A stretch of 64,000 bases of DNA from positions 124,001 through 188,000 of the forward strand of contig NZ_VOLO01000001.1 in the NCBI RefSeq assembly GCF_007954365.1. The letters are read 5' to 3'. Below, one piece after another: positions 55,424 to 62,887 of the stretch. Position 1 is the first letter of the stretch; every line of letters starts with the position of its first letter. This DNA is from Frigoribacterium sp. ACAM 257. GTDB lineage: Bacteria > Actinomycetota > Actinomycetes > Actinomycetales > Microbacteriaceae. Under the pieces are notes generated by a model that ran no database searches, was not told the DNA's origin, and saw only the letters and a program-made list of their open reading frames with translations. A program made the position numbers and the translations under genes.

Positions 55424-55518
55424 GCGCCTCCTCGTCGGTGTCCGCGCCGCAGGGCTGCCGGGGGCAGGAGGTGCGGGTCGGTGGGCGTCCAGTCTCGCAC
55501 CACGGGGGAGGCGTGGGC

Positions 55519-56127
55519 TCAGCCCCGCAGGACCGGGTCGAGCGCGCGCAGGTTGCGGCGCAGCAGGAGGCGCAGCGCGATCCCGGAGGCCGGGCCGGCG
55601 AGGCGCATCCACCAGGCTCCCGGTCGCCAGACGACGCGGATGTCGAGGGTGACGCGGTCGTCGGGGTGGTGCGTGACGAGGTAGCTCTCCCAGCCGCGCT
55701 GCGGGTGCCCGACCAGGGCGGCGTGCAGGAACCCCGTCGAGCGGGGCAGCGCGGGCGGGCCGCCGTGCCGCGCCGGTCCGCGCGTGTCGGCGGGCCCGTC
55801 GGGGGGCTCGTCGACGGGCACGCCCTCAAGCACCCGGACGACCTTGCAGGCGACCCGGGGCCGCAGCGGCCCGAACGGGATCGCCCACGTGCTGATCGCG
55901 CCGACCTGCACCCGCTCGGGCACCTGCAGCGGGACGAAGCCGGAGCCCCGGTGCACCTGCCAGTCGAGGACGGCGTCCCCGGCGATCCGTGCGTCGTCCG
56001 GACCGCGGCCGACGAGTCGCGAGACGGCCGTCACGTGGAAGCCCGTCGGCACCGGGCCCGACAGCGTCGGATCGCCCTCGAAGGCCCACGCGTCGACGAA
56101 CCCGGACGGGACGCTCTGTGACGACAT
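55519..56127 (-). CDS. DUF1990-family protein
   Basis: A 202-residue soluble protein. Segments such as LDWQVHRGSGF, VGAISTWAIPFGPLRPRVACKVVRVLEG, HAALVGHPQRGWESYLVTHHPDDRVTLDIRVVWRPGAWWMRLAGP fit the conserved pattern of DUF1990 (UPF0548-like, START-like fold), whose function is unknown. ATG 56127 has CAGGCT six bases upstream. It diverges from the hydrolase gene at 56176, so the 48 bp between holds both promoters. Confidence 0.8.
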   Translation of the reverse strand: MSSQSVPSGFVDAWAFEGDPTLSGPVPTGFHVTAVSRLVGRGPDDARIAGDAVLDWQVHRGSGFVPLQVPERVQVGAISTWAIPFGPLRPRVACKVVRVLEGVPVDEPPDGPADTRGPARHGGPPALPRSTGFLHAALVGHPQRGWESYLVTHHPDDRVTLDIRVVWRPGAWWMRLAGPASGIALRLLLRRNLRALDPVLRG

Positions 56128-56175
56128 GGGTCGAGCCTGGCACGTCCGCCGGCGCCGCTCGGGCAGGATCGGCGG

Positions 56176-56829
56176 ATGACGACGAGCGCGCCCGGGTTCC
56201 TGCTGCTGCACGGCTGGCAGAACAGGCGACCCTCCGATCACTGGCAGCACCTCCTCGCCGACGACCTGCGGGGGCGGGGCCTCGCCGTGCGCTACCCGCA
56301 GCTGCCCTCGCCCGACGAGCCCGACCCGTCAGCGTGGGAGGCGGTGGTCAGGTCGGAGCACGCCGCCCTCGGTCCCGGCCCGGTGACGGTCGTCTGCCAC
56401 AGCTTGTCGACCCTGCTCTGGCTGCGGATCCAGGCCGGGGGGCGCCCCCTCGCGGCGGACAGGGTCGCGCTCGTGTCGCCTCCGTCGCCTGAGCTGATCG
56501 CCGGCCAGGACGCCGTGCACGCGTTCGTCGACGGGGGCGAGGCCGACGGCGCGGCCGGGGGCGAGGCCGGCGGTGCGGGGTCGCCGGACGCGCTGCTGTT
56601 CGACGGCCGCCTCCTCGGGACGGGTGCCCTCGGCGACGCCGTGGTCGTCGCCGGTGACGACGACCCGTGGCTGCCCCTCGGCCTCGGCGACACCTGGCGG
56701 GGGCGCCTGGAAGCCCGCCAGGTCGTCGTCCACGGGGGCGGGCACCTCACTCCCGACTCGGGCTTCGGGCCGTGGCCGGCGATGACTGCCTGGGCCCTCG
56801 GCCAGCGAGGAGAGGTCGCGCTCGGCTGA
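56176..56829 (+). CDS. RBBP9/YdeN-family serine hydrolase
   Basis: A 217-residue small alpha/beta hydrolase. FLLLHGWQNRRPSDHWQHLLADDL is the typical start, VTVVCHSLSTLLWL the nucleophile elbow, VVVAGDDDPWLPL the acid region and VHGGGHLTPDSGFGPWP the catalytic histidine. A Gly/Ala/Glu insertion (GEADGAAGGEAGGAG) interrupts the lid. ATG 56176 has CAGGAT six bases upstream. Substrate unknown. Confidence 0.9.
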   Translation: MTTSAPGFLLLHGWQNRRPSDHWQHLLADDLRGRGLAVRYPQLPSPDEPDPSAWEAVVRSEHAALGPGPVTVVCHSLSTLLWLRIQAGGRPLAADRVALVSPPSPELIAGQDAVHAFVDGGEADGAAGGEAGGAGSPDALLFDGRLLGTGALGDAVVVAGDDDPWLPLGLGDTWRGRLEARQVVVHGGGHLTPDSGFGPWPAMTAWALGQRGEVALG

Positions 56830-56887
56830 TCAGCGGCCCGGCGGCCGGCCGCCAGCTAGCCGCCGGACGGCCGCGCCGGCTGGGCGG

Positions 56888-56947
56888 GCGGGCGGGTCCG
56901 TCGTGCCCGGGCGCACACGAGGGTCCGCTGACGACGAACCCGCCCGC
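56888..56947. terminator. Long hairpin between convergent genes
   Basis: A 17-bp arm (56888-56904, beginning GCGGGCGGGTCC) pairs with 56931-56947 with one mismatch across a 26-nt loop. It lies 18 bp from the end of the aminopeptidase gene. Confidence 0.65.
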
Positions 56948-56964
56948 GCGGCGCGCACGGCGCC

Positions 56965-58251
56965 CTAGGAGGCGGGGGCCAGGAACGCGGCGGCGGCAGC
57001 CGACAGGGAGGCCGGGTCGTCGACGCCGCAGAGCTCACGGGCCGAGTGCATGCCGAGCAGGGGGACGCCGACGTCGATCGTGCGGATGCCGAGGCGGGTC
57101 GCCGTGATCGGCCCGATGGTCGAGCCGCACGGCACGCTGTTGCTCGAGACGAACTCCTGGAACGGCACCCCGGCCTGCTCGCACGCCCGCACCCACTCGG
57201 CGGCGCCGAGGCCGTCGGTGGCGTAGCGCTGGTTGGCGTTGATCTTGAGCAGCGGCCCGCCGTTGACGACGGGCTGGTTCGCGGGGTCGTGCCGCTCGGG
57301 GTAGTTCGGGTGGACGGCGTGCCCGGCGTCGGCGCTGAGGCACCAGGAGGCGGCCAGTGCGCGTCGGTGGTCGGTCGCGTCGGCGCCGAGGCCGGCCGAG
57401 ACCCGCGCGAGGACGTCCTCCAGGAACGGCCCGGCGGCGCCGGAGGGCGTGGCCGACCCGACCTCTTCGTGGTCGAACGCCGCGAACACCGCGACGTGGT
57501 CGAGCTCGGCGTCGGCGTCGGCGATCGAGACGAGGGCCGCGAGCCCGGCGTGGGTCGAGGACAGGTTGTCCATCCGGCCGGCCGCGAACAGCTCGCCCGA
57601 GAGGCCCAGCACGGCGGGTGCGGCGGTGTCGGCGACGACCACGTCGTAGCCGACGACGTCCGAGCCCGACAGCCCGGCCAGGCCCGCGAGGTGGCCCAGC
57701 ACGTCGGCCTGGTCGAGCGGACCTGCGCCCACCACGGGGGCGAGGTGACGCTGGGGGTCGAGCTTGAGGCCCTCGGAGTTGACGCCGCGGTCGAGGTGCA
57801 CGGCGAGCTGCGGGATGCGCAGCAACGGACCGGTGCGCACCAGGTGCGTCTCGCCGGAGCGGGCGACGAGCCGCCCGGCGAACTCGAGGTCACGGTCGAG
57901 CCAGGAGTTGAAGAGCGGGCCGCCGTAGACCTCGACACCTGCCTGGACCCAGCCCCGCGTGCCGGTCGTGGGCTTCGGCTTGAGCTTGAAGCCGGGGGAG
58001 TCGGTGTGCGCCCCCACGACCCTGAACGGCGTGGTCGACGAGGCGCCGCCCGGCTCGACCCACGCGATCACGGCGCCGTCGCGGACGACGTAGCGCCGCC
58101 CCGGGCCTGTCGGCCACGCGGCCGTCTCGTCGAGCGCCGTGAAGCCGGCCGCGTCGAGCCGGCGGGCAGCCTCGGCCGCGGCGTGGAAGGAGGAGGGGGA
58201 CGCCTGGATGAAGGAGGCGAAGTCGTCGAGGTGCGCACGCGAGGAAGTCAT
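56965..58251 (-). CDS. apeB: M18-family aspartyl aminopeptidase
   Basis: A 428-residue dinuclear-zinc aminopeptidase. Metal and catalytic motifs are VVGAHTDSPGFKLKP (His), RDLEFAGRL, AAGRMDNLSS (bridging Asp), FAAFDHEEVGS (catalytic and metal Glu), SADAGHAVHPNY (Asp/His) and LGMHSARELCG (His). The family removes N-terminal acidic or neutral residues from peptides in the cytoplasm. Start ATG 58251 matches the family; CAAGCT lies seven bases upstream. Length is normal. Confidence 0.95.
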   Translation of the reverse strand: MTSSRAHLDDFASFIQASPSSFHAAAEAARRLDAAGFTALDETAAWPTGPGRRYVVRDGAVIAWVEPGGASSTTPFRVVGAHTDSPGFKLKPKPTTGTRGWVQAGVEVYGGPLFNSWLDRDLEFAGRLVARSGETHLVRTGPLLRIPQLAVHLDRGVNSEGLKLDPQRHLAPVVGAGPLDQADVLGHLAGLAGLSGSDVVGYDVVVADTAAPAVLGLSGELFAAGRMDNLSSTHAGLAALVSIADADAELDHVAVFAAFDHEEVGSATPSGAAGPFLEDVLARVSAGLGADATDHRRALAASWCLSADAGHAVHPNYPERHDPANQPVVNGGPLLKINANQRYATDGLGAAEWVRACEQAGVPFQEFVSSNSVPCGSTIGPITATRLGIRTIDVGVPLLGMHSARELCGVDDPASLSAAAAAFLAPAS

Positions 58252-58333
58252 CCCCACCAGCTTGCACCATGCCGCCGACGGCACGTCGCCCTCAGCACCT
58301 GGCCGTCAGCACGCCGTCACCCGGGTTCGGCCC

Positions 58334-58702
58334 TCAGCGGCCGCCGCTGCCGGTGACCTGGGCGCCGGGCTCGGCACCGCTCTCCCCGCGGCCGTCCTCG
58401 TCCTCCGCGGTGAGACCGGCCGTGCGGTCGCCGGAGACGCCTGCCGGGTCGACGGCGACGTAGCCGTCCTCGCCCGACATCGGGCCGCCGAGACGCTCGG
58501 TGACGTCGCCCTCGGGCGTCACGTCCGTGCCCCGGGCTGGACGGCCCTGGGTGTCGGTGGCGCCGTCGGCCGGGTGGCCGGCCGCCCCGGCGGCGGATGC
58601 GTCGTCGTGTGAGGCGAGCGCCGCCTCCTCGACACGCTCCTGCAGGGCGCTGCCCTCGGTGGCGTGGTCGTCGTGGGCCTCGTGGTCGTGGGTGGTGCTC
58701 AT
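58334..58702 (-). CDS. Small acidic disordered protein
   Basis: A 122-residue protein rich in Asp, Glu, Gly, Ala and Thr with a His-rich start (MSTTHDHEAHDDHATEG). No hydrophobic core is evident except short stretches. GAGAGGACG precedes the ATG. It resembles the small stress-associated hydrophilic proteins found in actinobacteria, but no family was recognised. It lies just downstream of the DNA-repair operon on the same strand, separated by 57 bp, and may be co-expressed. Confidence 0.65.
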   Translation of the reverse strand: MSTTHDHEAHDDHATEGSALQERVEEAALASHDDASAAGAAGHPADGATDTQGRPARGTDVTPEGDVTERLGGPMSGEDGYVAVDPAGVSGDRTAGLTAEDEDGRGESGAEPGAQVTGSGGR

Positions 58703-58759
58703 GGGGCGTCCTCTCGTGGGCGGGGCTGGTCCGACAGTAGGCGTCGGCTCGGTCGTGGG

Positions 58760-59674
58760 TCAGGGGACGGTCGGCAGCGCGTGCGACCAGAGGTGGAAGA
58801 GCGCGTAGGCCCGCCACGGCGCCCAGGGTGCCGAGGCGATCTCGGCCTGCTTCGTCGTGACCCCGCCGAGCGCCCGCCGGAGGACGAGGTCGCCGGCCGG
58901 GTACGCGTCGCGGTCGCCCAGGGCACGGACCGAGAGGTAGTCGACCGTCCACGGTCCGATGCCCGGCAGGGCGAGCAGCGACGCCCGGACCGCGGGGGCG
59001 TCGCGCTCGGGGGAGATGACGAGACCGCCGGCCACGGCCTCGGCGACGGAGTGCAGGGTGCGGCCACGGGCACCGGTCACGCCCACGGCGGCCCGGAGCT
59101 CGTCGACGGGCAGGGCGGCGACGACGTCCGCCCGGGGGAACCGGCGGAGTCCCGTGCCGCCCACGTCGCTGCCGAGCGCGGCGACGAGCCTCCCCGCGAA
59201 GGTGCGGGCCGCGGCGAGCGAGACCTGCTGTCCCAGCACCGTAGTGACCGCGGCCTCCCACCCGTCGGGGCTGCCGGTGATGCGGATCCCCGGACGTGCA
59301 CGGACGAGCGGGCCGAGCACGGGGTCGTCGCCGAGGGCGGCGAGCACCGCGGGGGTGTCGGCGTCGAGGTCGAGCCACCGACGGACCAGCCGCTCGACCC
59401 GATCGCGGTCGTCCGGTGAGCAGGCGAGCCCCGAGGAGGCGGTGGCCACGACGCCGACCCCGCTCGGCTCGAGGCGGAGGTCGAGCCGCAGCACGCGGCT
59501 CGGCTCGTCCGGCGTCGCCACGTCGACCAGGCGCGAGTGGGTGCCCGCCGTGACGTCGGTCAGCTCCGCACCGGGGACGCTGTGTGCCGCGAGCAGGCCG
59601 ATCGCGTGGGCGGCGTCGTACGGGCCGTCGGTCTCGAGCCGCAGCTCGAGCGGGCTGGCGACGAGGTCGGTCAC
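58760..59674 (-). CDS. alkA: DNA-3-methyladenine glycosylase II (AlkA)
   Basis: A 304-residue HhH-GPD base-excision glycosylase. An AlkA_N domain (SPLELRLETDGPYDAAH, RVLRLDLRLEPSGVGV) precedes the catalytic domain with TTVLGQQVSLAAA, the hairpin LLALPGIGPWTVDYLSVRALGD and the catalytic aspartate in DAYPAGDLVLRR. There is no N-terminal Ada fusion. It removes 3-methyladenine, hypoxanthine and other alkylated bases. The GTG start overlaps the tag stop (GTGA). It is the last gene of the five-gene repair operon. Confidence 0.95.
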   Translation of the reverse strand: MTDLVASPLELRLETDGPYDAAHAIGLLAAHSVPGAELTDVTAGTHSRLVDVATPDEPSRVLRLDLRLEPSGVGVVATASSGLACSPDDRDRVERLVRRWLDLDADTPAVLAALGDDPVLGPLVRARPGIRITGSPDGWEAAVTTVLGQQVSLAAARTFAGRLVAALGSDVGGTGLRRFPRADVVAALPVDELRAAVGVTGARGRTLHSVAEAVAGGLVISPERDAPAVRASLLALPGIGPWTVDYLSVRALGDRDAYPAGDLVLRRALGGVTTKQAEIASAPWAPWRAYALFHLWSHALPTVP

Positions 59675-60270
59675 CGGGCTGCCTCCCAGACGCCCGACGA
59701 CCCCCGCCGGTGGCTGTCGACCAGGTGGGTGTCGACGATGCCGGTGGCCTCCATCAGGGCGTGCATGGTCGTCGGGCCGACGAACGCGAAGCCGACGGCC
59801 TTGAGCGACTTGGACAGCGCGACCGACTCGGGCGAGGTCGTGGGGACGTCGGCGAGCTCGACGGGACGCGGCGTCTCGGCTGGCCGATGCGACCACACGA
59901 GGTCGACGAGCCCGCCGCGCTCGCGGAGGGTCACGGTCGCACGGGCGTTCGTGATCGTCGCGTCGATCTTGAGCCTGTTCCGGACGATTCCCGCGTCGGC
60001 GAGCAGTCGTTCTCGGTCGTCGTCGTCGAAGTCGGCCACCAGGTCGGGGTCGAAGCCGCGGAAGGCCGAGCGGAACGCCTCGCGCTTGCGGAGGATGGTG
60101 GCCCACGACAGGCCTGACTGGAAGGCCTCGAGGCTGAGCCGTTCGAAGAGCCCGCGCTCGTCGCGGACGGGCATGCCCCACTCGGTGTCGTAGTACTCCC
60201 GCATCAGCGGGTCGACCGCGGCCCACGGCGGCCGGGCCAGGCCGTCGTCGCCGACCACGACGCCGCTCAC
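59671..60270 (-). CDS. tag: DNA-3-methyladenine glycosylase I (Tag), altered zinc site
   Basis: A 199-residue glycosylase. The family pattern is clear: REYYDTEWGMPVRDERGLFERLSLEAFQSGLSWATIL, KREAFRSAF, GIVRNRLKIDATITNA and FVGPTTMHALMEATGIV. In E. coli Tag, Cys4, His17, His175 and Cys179 bind zinc. Here the start is ARPPWA rather than RCGW, YHD is YYD, and the C-terminal Cys is missing, so at most one ligand remains. The GTG start overlaps the upstream methyltransferase stop by 4 bp. Confidence 0.93.
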   Translation of the reverse strand: MSGVVVGDDGLARPPWAAVDPLMREYYDTEWGMPVRDERGLFERLSLEAFQSGLSWATILRKREAFRSAFRGFDPDLVADFDDDDRERLLADAGIVRNRLKIDATITNARATVTLRERGGLVDLVWSHRPAETPRPVELADVPTTSPESVALSKSLKAVGFAFVGPTTMHALMEATGIVDTHLVDSHRRGSSGVWEAAR

Positions 60271-60929
60271 GCGCGGCCTCCCGACGCGACCTGCGACTCG
60301 AGCCCGAGCAGGACCGCCTTCGCAGCCTCGCCGCCGCGGTACCGACCCGGGGTGCCGTCGCTGCGGACCACCCGGTGGCAGGGCACCACGACGGGCAACG
60401 GGTTCGTGGCGCAGGCCGTGCCGACGGCTCGGACCGCCCGCGGGCTGCCGCTCGCGGCGGCCACGCCCGCGTAGCTCGCCGTCCGGCCGTACGGGATGTC
60501 AGGCAGGTGCTCCAGCACCGTCCGCTGGAAGCCCTTCGAGAGCCGCCGGTCGAGCACGAGGTCGAAGTCATGTCGACGCCCGGCGAAGTACTGGTCGATC
60601 TCGACGGCGACGTCGTCGAGGCGCCGGGCGGACCGCAGCACGCGTGACCCGACCTGGACGGCGACGCGCTCCAGCACCGCCTCGTGGTCCTCGAGCTCGA
60701 AGGCGACGCGGACGAGGCCGACGTCCGTGGCGCAGAGCAGCAGCGGGCCGACCGGTGAGGGGACCGTCCGCCAGAACACGTCGACGGTGCCGACGGCTGC
60801 GGCCCTGTCCGCCAGCTGGTCGCGGAGGAGATCGAGGTGCTCGTCGAGTCGGGGACCGGGCGCTGTGCCGGTCGCCTCGACGAGCCGGTGCTCGAGCTCT
60901 GTGTCGACGTCGGGTGCGGTGTCGGTCAT
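60267..60929 (-). CDS. ogt: O6-alkylguanine-DNA methyltransferase with N-terminal extension
   Basis: A 220-residue suicide methyltransferase. The C-terminal domain has RTVLEHLPDIPYGRTASYAGVA and the active-site motif NPLPVVVPCHRVV with the acceptor Cys. An extension of about 55 residues precedes the usual start (VFWRTVPSPVGPLLL); it is acidic, helical-looking and not normal for the family (MTDTAPDVDTELEHRL, LDEHLDLLRDQLADRA). ATG overlaps the stop of the sigma-factor gene (ATGA), the position where an anti-sigma gene often lies. It has no Ada-type DNA-binding domain. Confidence 0.93.
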   Translation of the reverse strand: MTDTAPDVDTELEHRLVEATGTAPGPRLDEHLDLLRDQLADRAAAVGTVDVFWRTVPSPVGPLLLCATDVGLVRVAFELEDHEAVLERVAVQVGSRVLRSARRLDDVAVEIDQYFAGRRHDFDLVLDRRLSKGFQRTVLEHLPDIPYGRTASYAGVAAASGSPRAVRAVGTACATNPLPVVVPCHRVVRSDGTPGRYRGGEAAKAVLLGLESQVASGGRA

Positions 60930-61504
60930 CGCCGTGCTCCTTCTCGGGGTGTCGTCCGCCGCGGCGCACCGGGTCTGGTCGTCGTCGTCGTCGTGGGGCG
61001 GGTCGGACGGGGCGGTGCTGAGAGCGTCTCATCGGTGTCGCCGAGCACGCGGCGCAGCGCAGCGGTGCCGTCAGCCGCCGCGCGACGACAGGCGGCGTGG
61101 CTGCGGCCGGTCAGCTCGGCGACCTCGAGGTGGCTGAGCCCGGCGAGATGGTGCAGGACCACCGCGTCGCGCTGCCCCTCGGGGAGCGATCTGACCGCGC
61201 GGAGGAGTGAGTCGTCACGAGCGAGCAGCTCGTCGAACGGGGACGCCGGCGACGGCTCCGGGACCTGCTCGACGGGCTCGGGCCGGCGGCTCCGTCCGCG
61301 GATGACGTCGAGGGCCTTGCGCCGGGCGACGGTCACGAGCCAGGCCTCCACGTTGACGTCCGTCGGCAGGTCGGGCCACGCGACGAGGGCCGCGAGGAAC
61401 GTCTCGGACCAGGCGTCGTCGGCGTCGGTCGGGTCGAGCAGTGCGCGACAGACCCGCAGGACCGTGGTGCCGTGCAGCTCGACGACACGATCGAAGGGAG
61501 GCAC
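60926..61504 (-). CDS. ECF-like sigma factor in the alkylation-repair operon
   Basis: A 192-residue sigma-70-family protein with regions 2 and 4 only. Region 2 includes VVELHGTTVLRVCRALLDPTDADDAWSETFLAALVAW and AWLVTVARRKALDVIRG. Region 4 is LPEGQRDAVVLHHLAGLSHLEVAELTGRSHAACRRAAADGTAALRR. The last 30 residues are Pro/Thr/Arg-rich. GTG 61504 starts one base after the upstream methyltransferase stop; the frame extends further upstream, but into that gene. No anti-sigma gene is adjacent. It may direct transcription of its own operon in response to alkylation (inference). Confidence 0.9.
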   Translation of the reverse strand: MPPFDRVVELHGTTVLRVCRALLDPTDADDAWSETFLAALVAWPDLPTDVNVEAWLVTVARRKALDVIRGRSRRPEPVEQVPEPSPASPFDELLARDDSLLRAVRSLPEGQRDAVVLHHLAGLSHLEVAELTGRSHAACRRAAADGTAALRRVLGDTDETLSAPPRPTRPTTTTTTRPGAPRRTTPREGARR

Positions 61505-61505
61505 G

Positions 61506-62030
61506 TCAGAAGAGCCGACCGGAGCCGGACCCCGCCGGCGCCTCGTGGTCGAGCAGGAACCGCTTGCGGTCCAGCCCGCCGGCGTACCCGGTGAGGGACC
61601 CGGCCGAGCCGACGACACGGTGGCACGGCACGATGATGCTCACGGGATTGGCCCCGTTGGCCGTGCCCACTGCCCGGGCCAGCCGGACGTCGCCGAGGTC
61701 GAGCGCGAGCTGACCGTACGTTCGGGTCTCGCCCCAGGGGATGGCCGCGAGTTGCTGCCACACCCGCTGCCGGAACTCGGTGCCGACCGGTGCGAGAGGC
61801 AGGTCGAAGGCACGGCGCTCGCCGGCGAACCACGACGAGAGCTGGCTCTCGACCTCGACGAAGTCGGAGAGCCCCGTGCCCACCGCCGACCTCGGACCGA
61901 ACCCTGCCGGGTCGGGCAGCCGACGGTGCTCGACGAACCACAGGCCCGTCAGGCCGGCCTCGCCGCCGACGAGGGTGAGGGCGCCCACCGGGCTGTCGAT
62001 CGTCGTGTGGACGACGGAGATCGTGCTCAT
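61506..62030 (-). CDS. ogt: O6-alkylguanine-DNA methyltransferase
   Basis: A 174-residue methyltransferase of standard length. TTIDSPVGALTLVGGEAGLTGLWF is the N-terminal ribonuclease-H-like domain. LAAIPWGETRTYGQLA, ARAVGTANGANPVSIIVPCHRVVG and GYAGGLDRKRFLLDHE give the helix-turn-helix, active-site Cys and C-terminus. It is the first gene of the five-gene operon; ATG 62030 follows AGGAG. The downstream copy differs in length and sequence, so this is an old duplication rather than a recent one. Confidence 0.95.
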   Translation of the reverse strand: MSTISVVHTTIDSPVGALTLVGGEAGLTGLWFVEHRRLPDPAGFGPRSAVGTGLSDFVEVESQLSSWFAGERRAFDLPLAPVGTEFRQRVWQQLAAIPWGETRTYGQLALDLGDVRLARAVGTANGANPVSIIVPCHRVVGSAGSLTGYAGGLDRKRFLLDHEAPAGSGSGRLF

Positions 62031-62325
62031 CGGGGCTCCTGTCTCGGCTGATCGTACTCATCATGGAGACGCACGCCGCACCTCCTCTGTGAGGTGCGGG
62101 GCGAGAACTTGCGCACGGTGCACGGATCAGAACATGAGCCGCGAGTCTCAGCAGAGGCCCCGGCGCGGCCTGGTACTACTGAGGGCGCGCCCTTCGCGGG
62201 CGCCACCGGCCCGGTCCGGGGACTCCACGCTGTCGGGTGCGTGTGAGCACCCGGGCCGGGTCCTCCTCGTCCGGGGCCGCGCAGGTCGGTGCAGGTCGGT
62301 GCTGGTCGTGGCGGTTCAGGGCAGG
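62031..62325. other. 295-bp region between repair operon and acylphosphatase
   Basis: Reading toward the repair operon it contains a TACGAT box (62056-62051) as possible -10, a 9-bp hairpin (62076-62099) and the 13-mer GTGCACGGATCAG (62118-62130) shared with the mntH upstream region. Near acylphosphatase a short GCAGGTCGGT tandem repeat (62281-62300) lies before its stop. No gene was seen. Confidence 0.6.
62076..62099 (-). promoter_or_regulatory. Hairpin upstream of the alkylation-repair operon
   Basis: CCGCACCTC (62076-62084) pairs with GAGGTGCGG (62091-62099) over a 6-nt loop, 46 bp before the first start codon. It could be an operator or a terminator for the acylphosphatase transcript reading into the region. 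Confidence 0.5.
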
Positions 62326-62604
62326 TCAGTGCCGGGTCTCGAAGCCGCCCTGCCCCGTGGGCGCGAGCTCCTCCACGTCGACACGCGACACGTCCGCGCC
62401 GGCGGGCCCGTCCTCGAGCCAGGCCAGCAGCCGGCCGACGGCTTCGGGCACGCCCTCGACCTCCACCTCGACGGTGCCGTCAGGTCGGTTGCGCACGAAG
62501 CCGTCCACCCCGAGGCGATCGGCCTCGCCCTCGGTGGAGAAGCGGTATCCGACGCCCTGCACGGTGCCGTGCACCAGGGCGCGCCGTCTGATCACGTCGT
62601 CCAT
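62326..62604 (-). CDS. acyP: Acylphosphatase
   Basis: A 92-residue enzyme hydrolysing acyl phosphates. VHGTVQGVGYRFSTEGEADRLGVDGFVRNRPDGTVEVEVEG contains the phosphate loop (GxVQGVGYR with catalytic Arg) and the catalytic Asn in VRNRPDGT. Length is typical. ATG 62604 has TACGGT six bases upstream, so the mRNA is probably leaderless; upstream codons in frame are not protein-like. Confidence 0.95.
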   Translation of the reverse strand: MDDVIRRRALVHGTVQGVGYRFSTEGEADRLGVDGFVRNRPDGTVEVEVEGVPEAVGRLLAWLEDGPAGADVSRVDVEELAPTGQGGFETRH

Positions 62605-62727
62605 CGCTCGACCGTACCCGCGCCTCCTCGGCTCGGGGCCGTCTGAACCGCGCCCGCGCCTGCTCGGCCCGGGACCGTGCGGATCGCGCCCGTGTCCCGA
62701 CCGCCCGTCGCGCCCCCCAATCAGGCC

Positions 62728-62797
62728 CGAGGGCGGGTCGAAGCCGTCGAGGGCGGGTCGCTGACGACCCGCCCTCGACGCATCTGACCCGCCCTCG
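62728..62797. repeat. 70-bp four-box palindrome, copy 2
   Basis: The box layout equals that at 35221-35290: 12-6-14-6-14-6-12 bp. The inner boxes form a perfect 15-bp stem (62746-62760 with 62765-62779, loop CTGA). The outer boxes match over 12 bp (62728-62739 with 62786-62797). The 6-bp spacers are not complementary in this copy. Confidence 0.9.
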
Positions 62798-62841
62798 AGC
62801 CCGCAACGCAAGGCAGTGCCGTGCCGCGCCCGGCTGAGCAG

Positions 62842-62880
62842 CAGCAGAAGCAGCAGAAGCAGCAGAAGCAGCAGCAGCGG
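62842..62880. repeat. CAGCAGAAG tandem repeat
   Basis: Three exact CAGCAGAAG units (62842-62868) followed by CAG units lie just beyond the stop of the aldo/keto reductase gene at 62888. A simple-sequence tract, possibly variable. Confidence 0.8.
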
Positions 62881-62887
62881 CGGCGAG

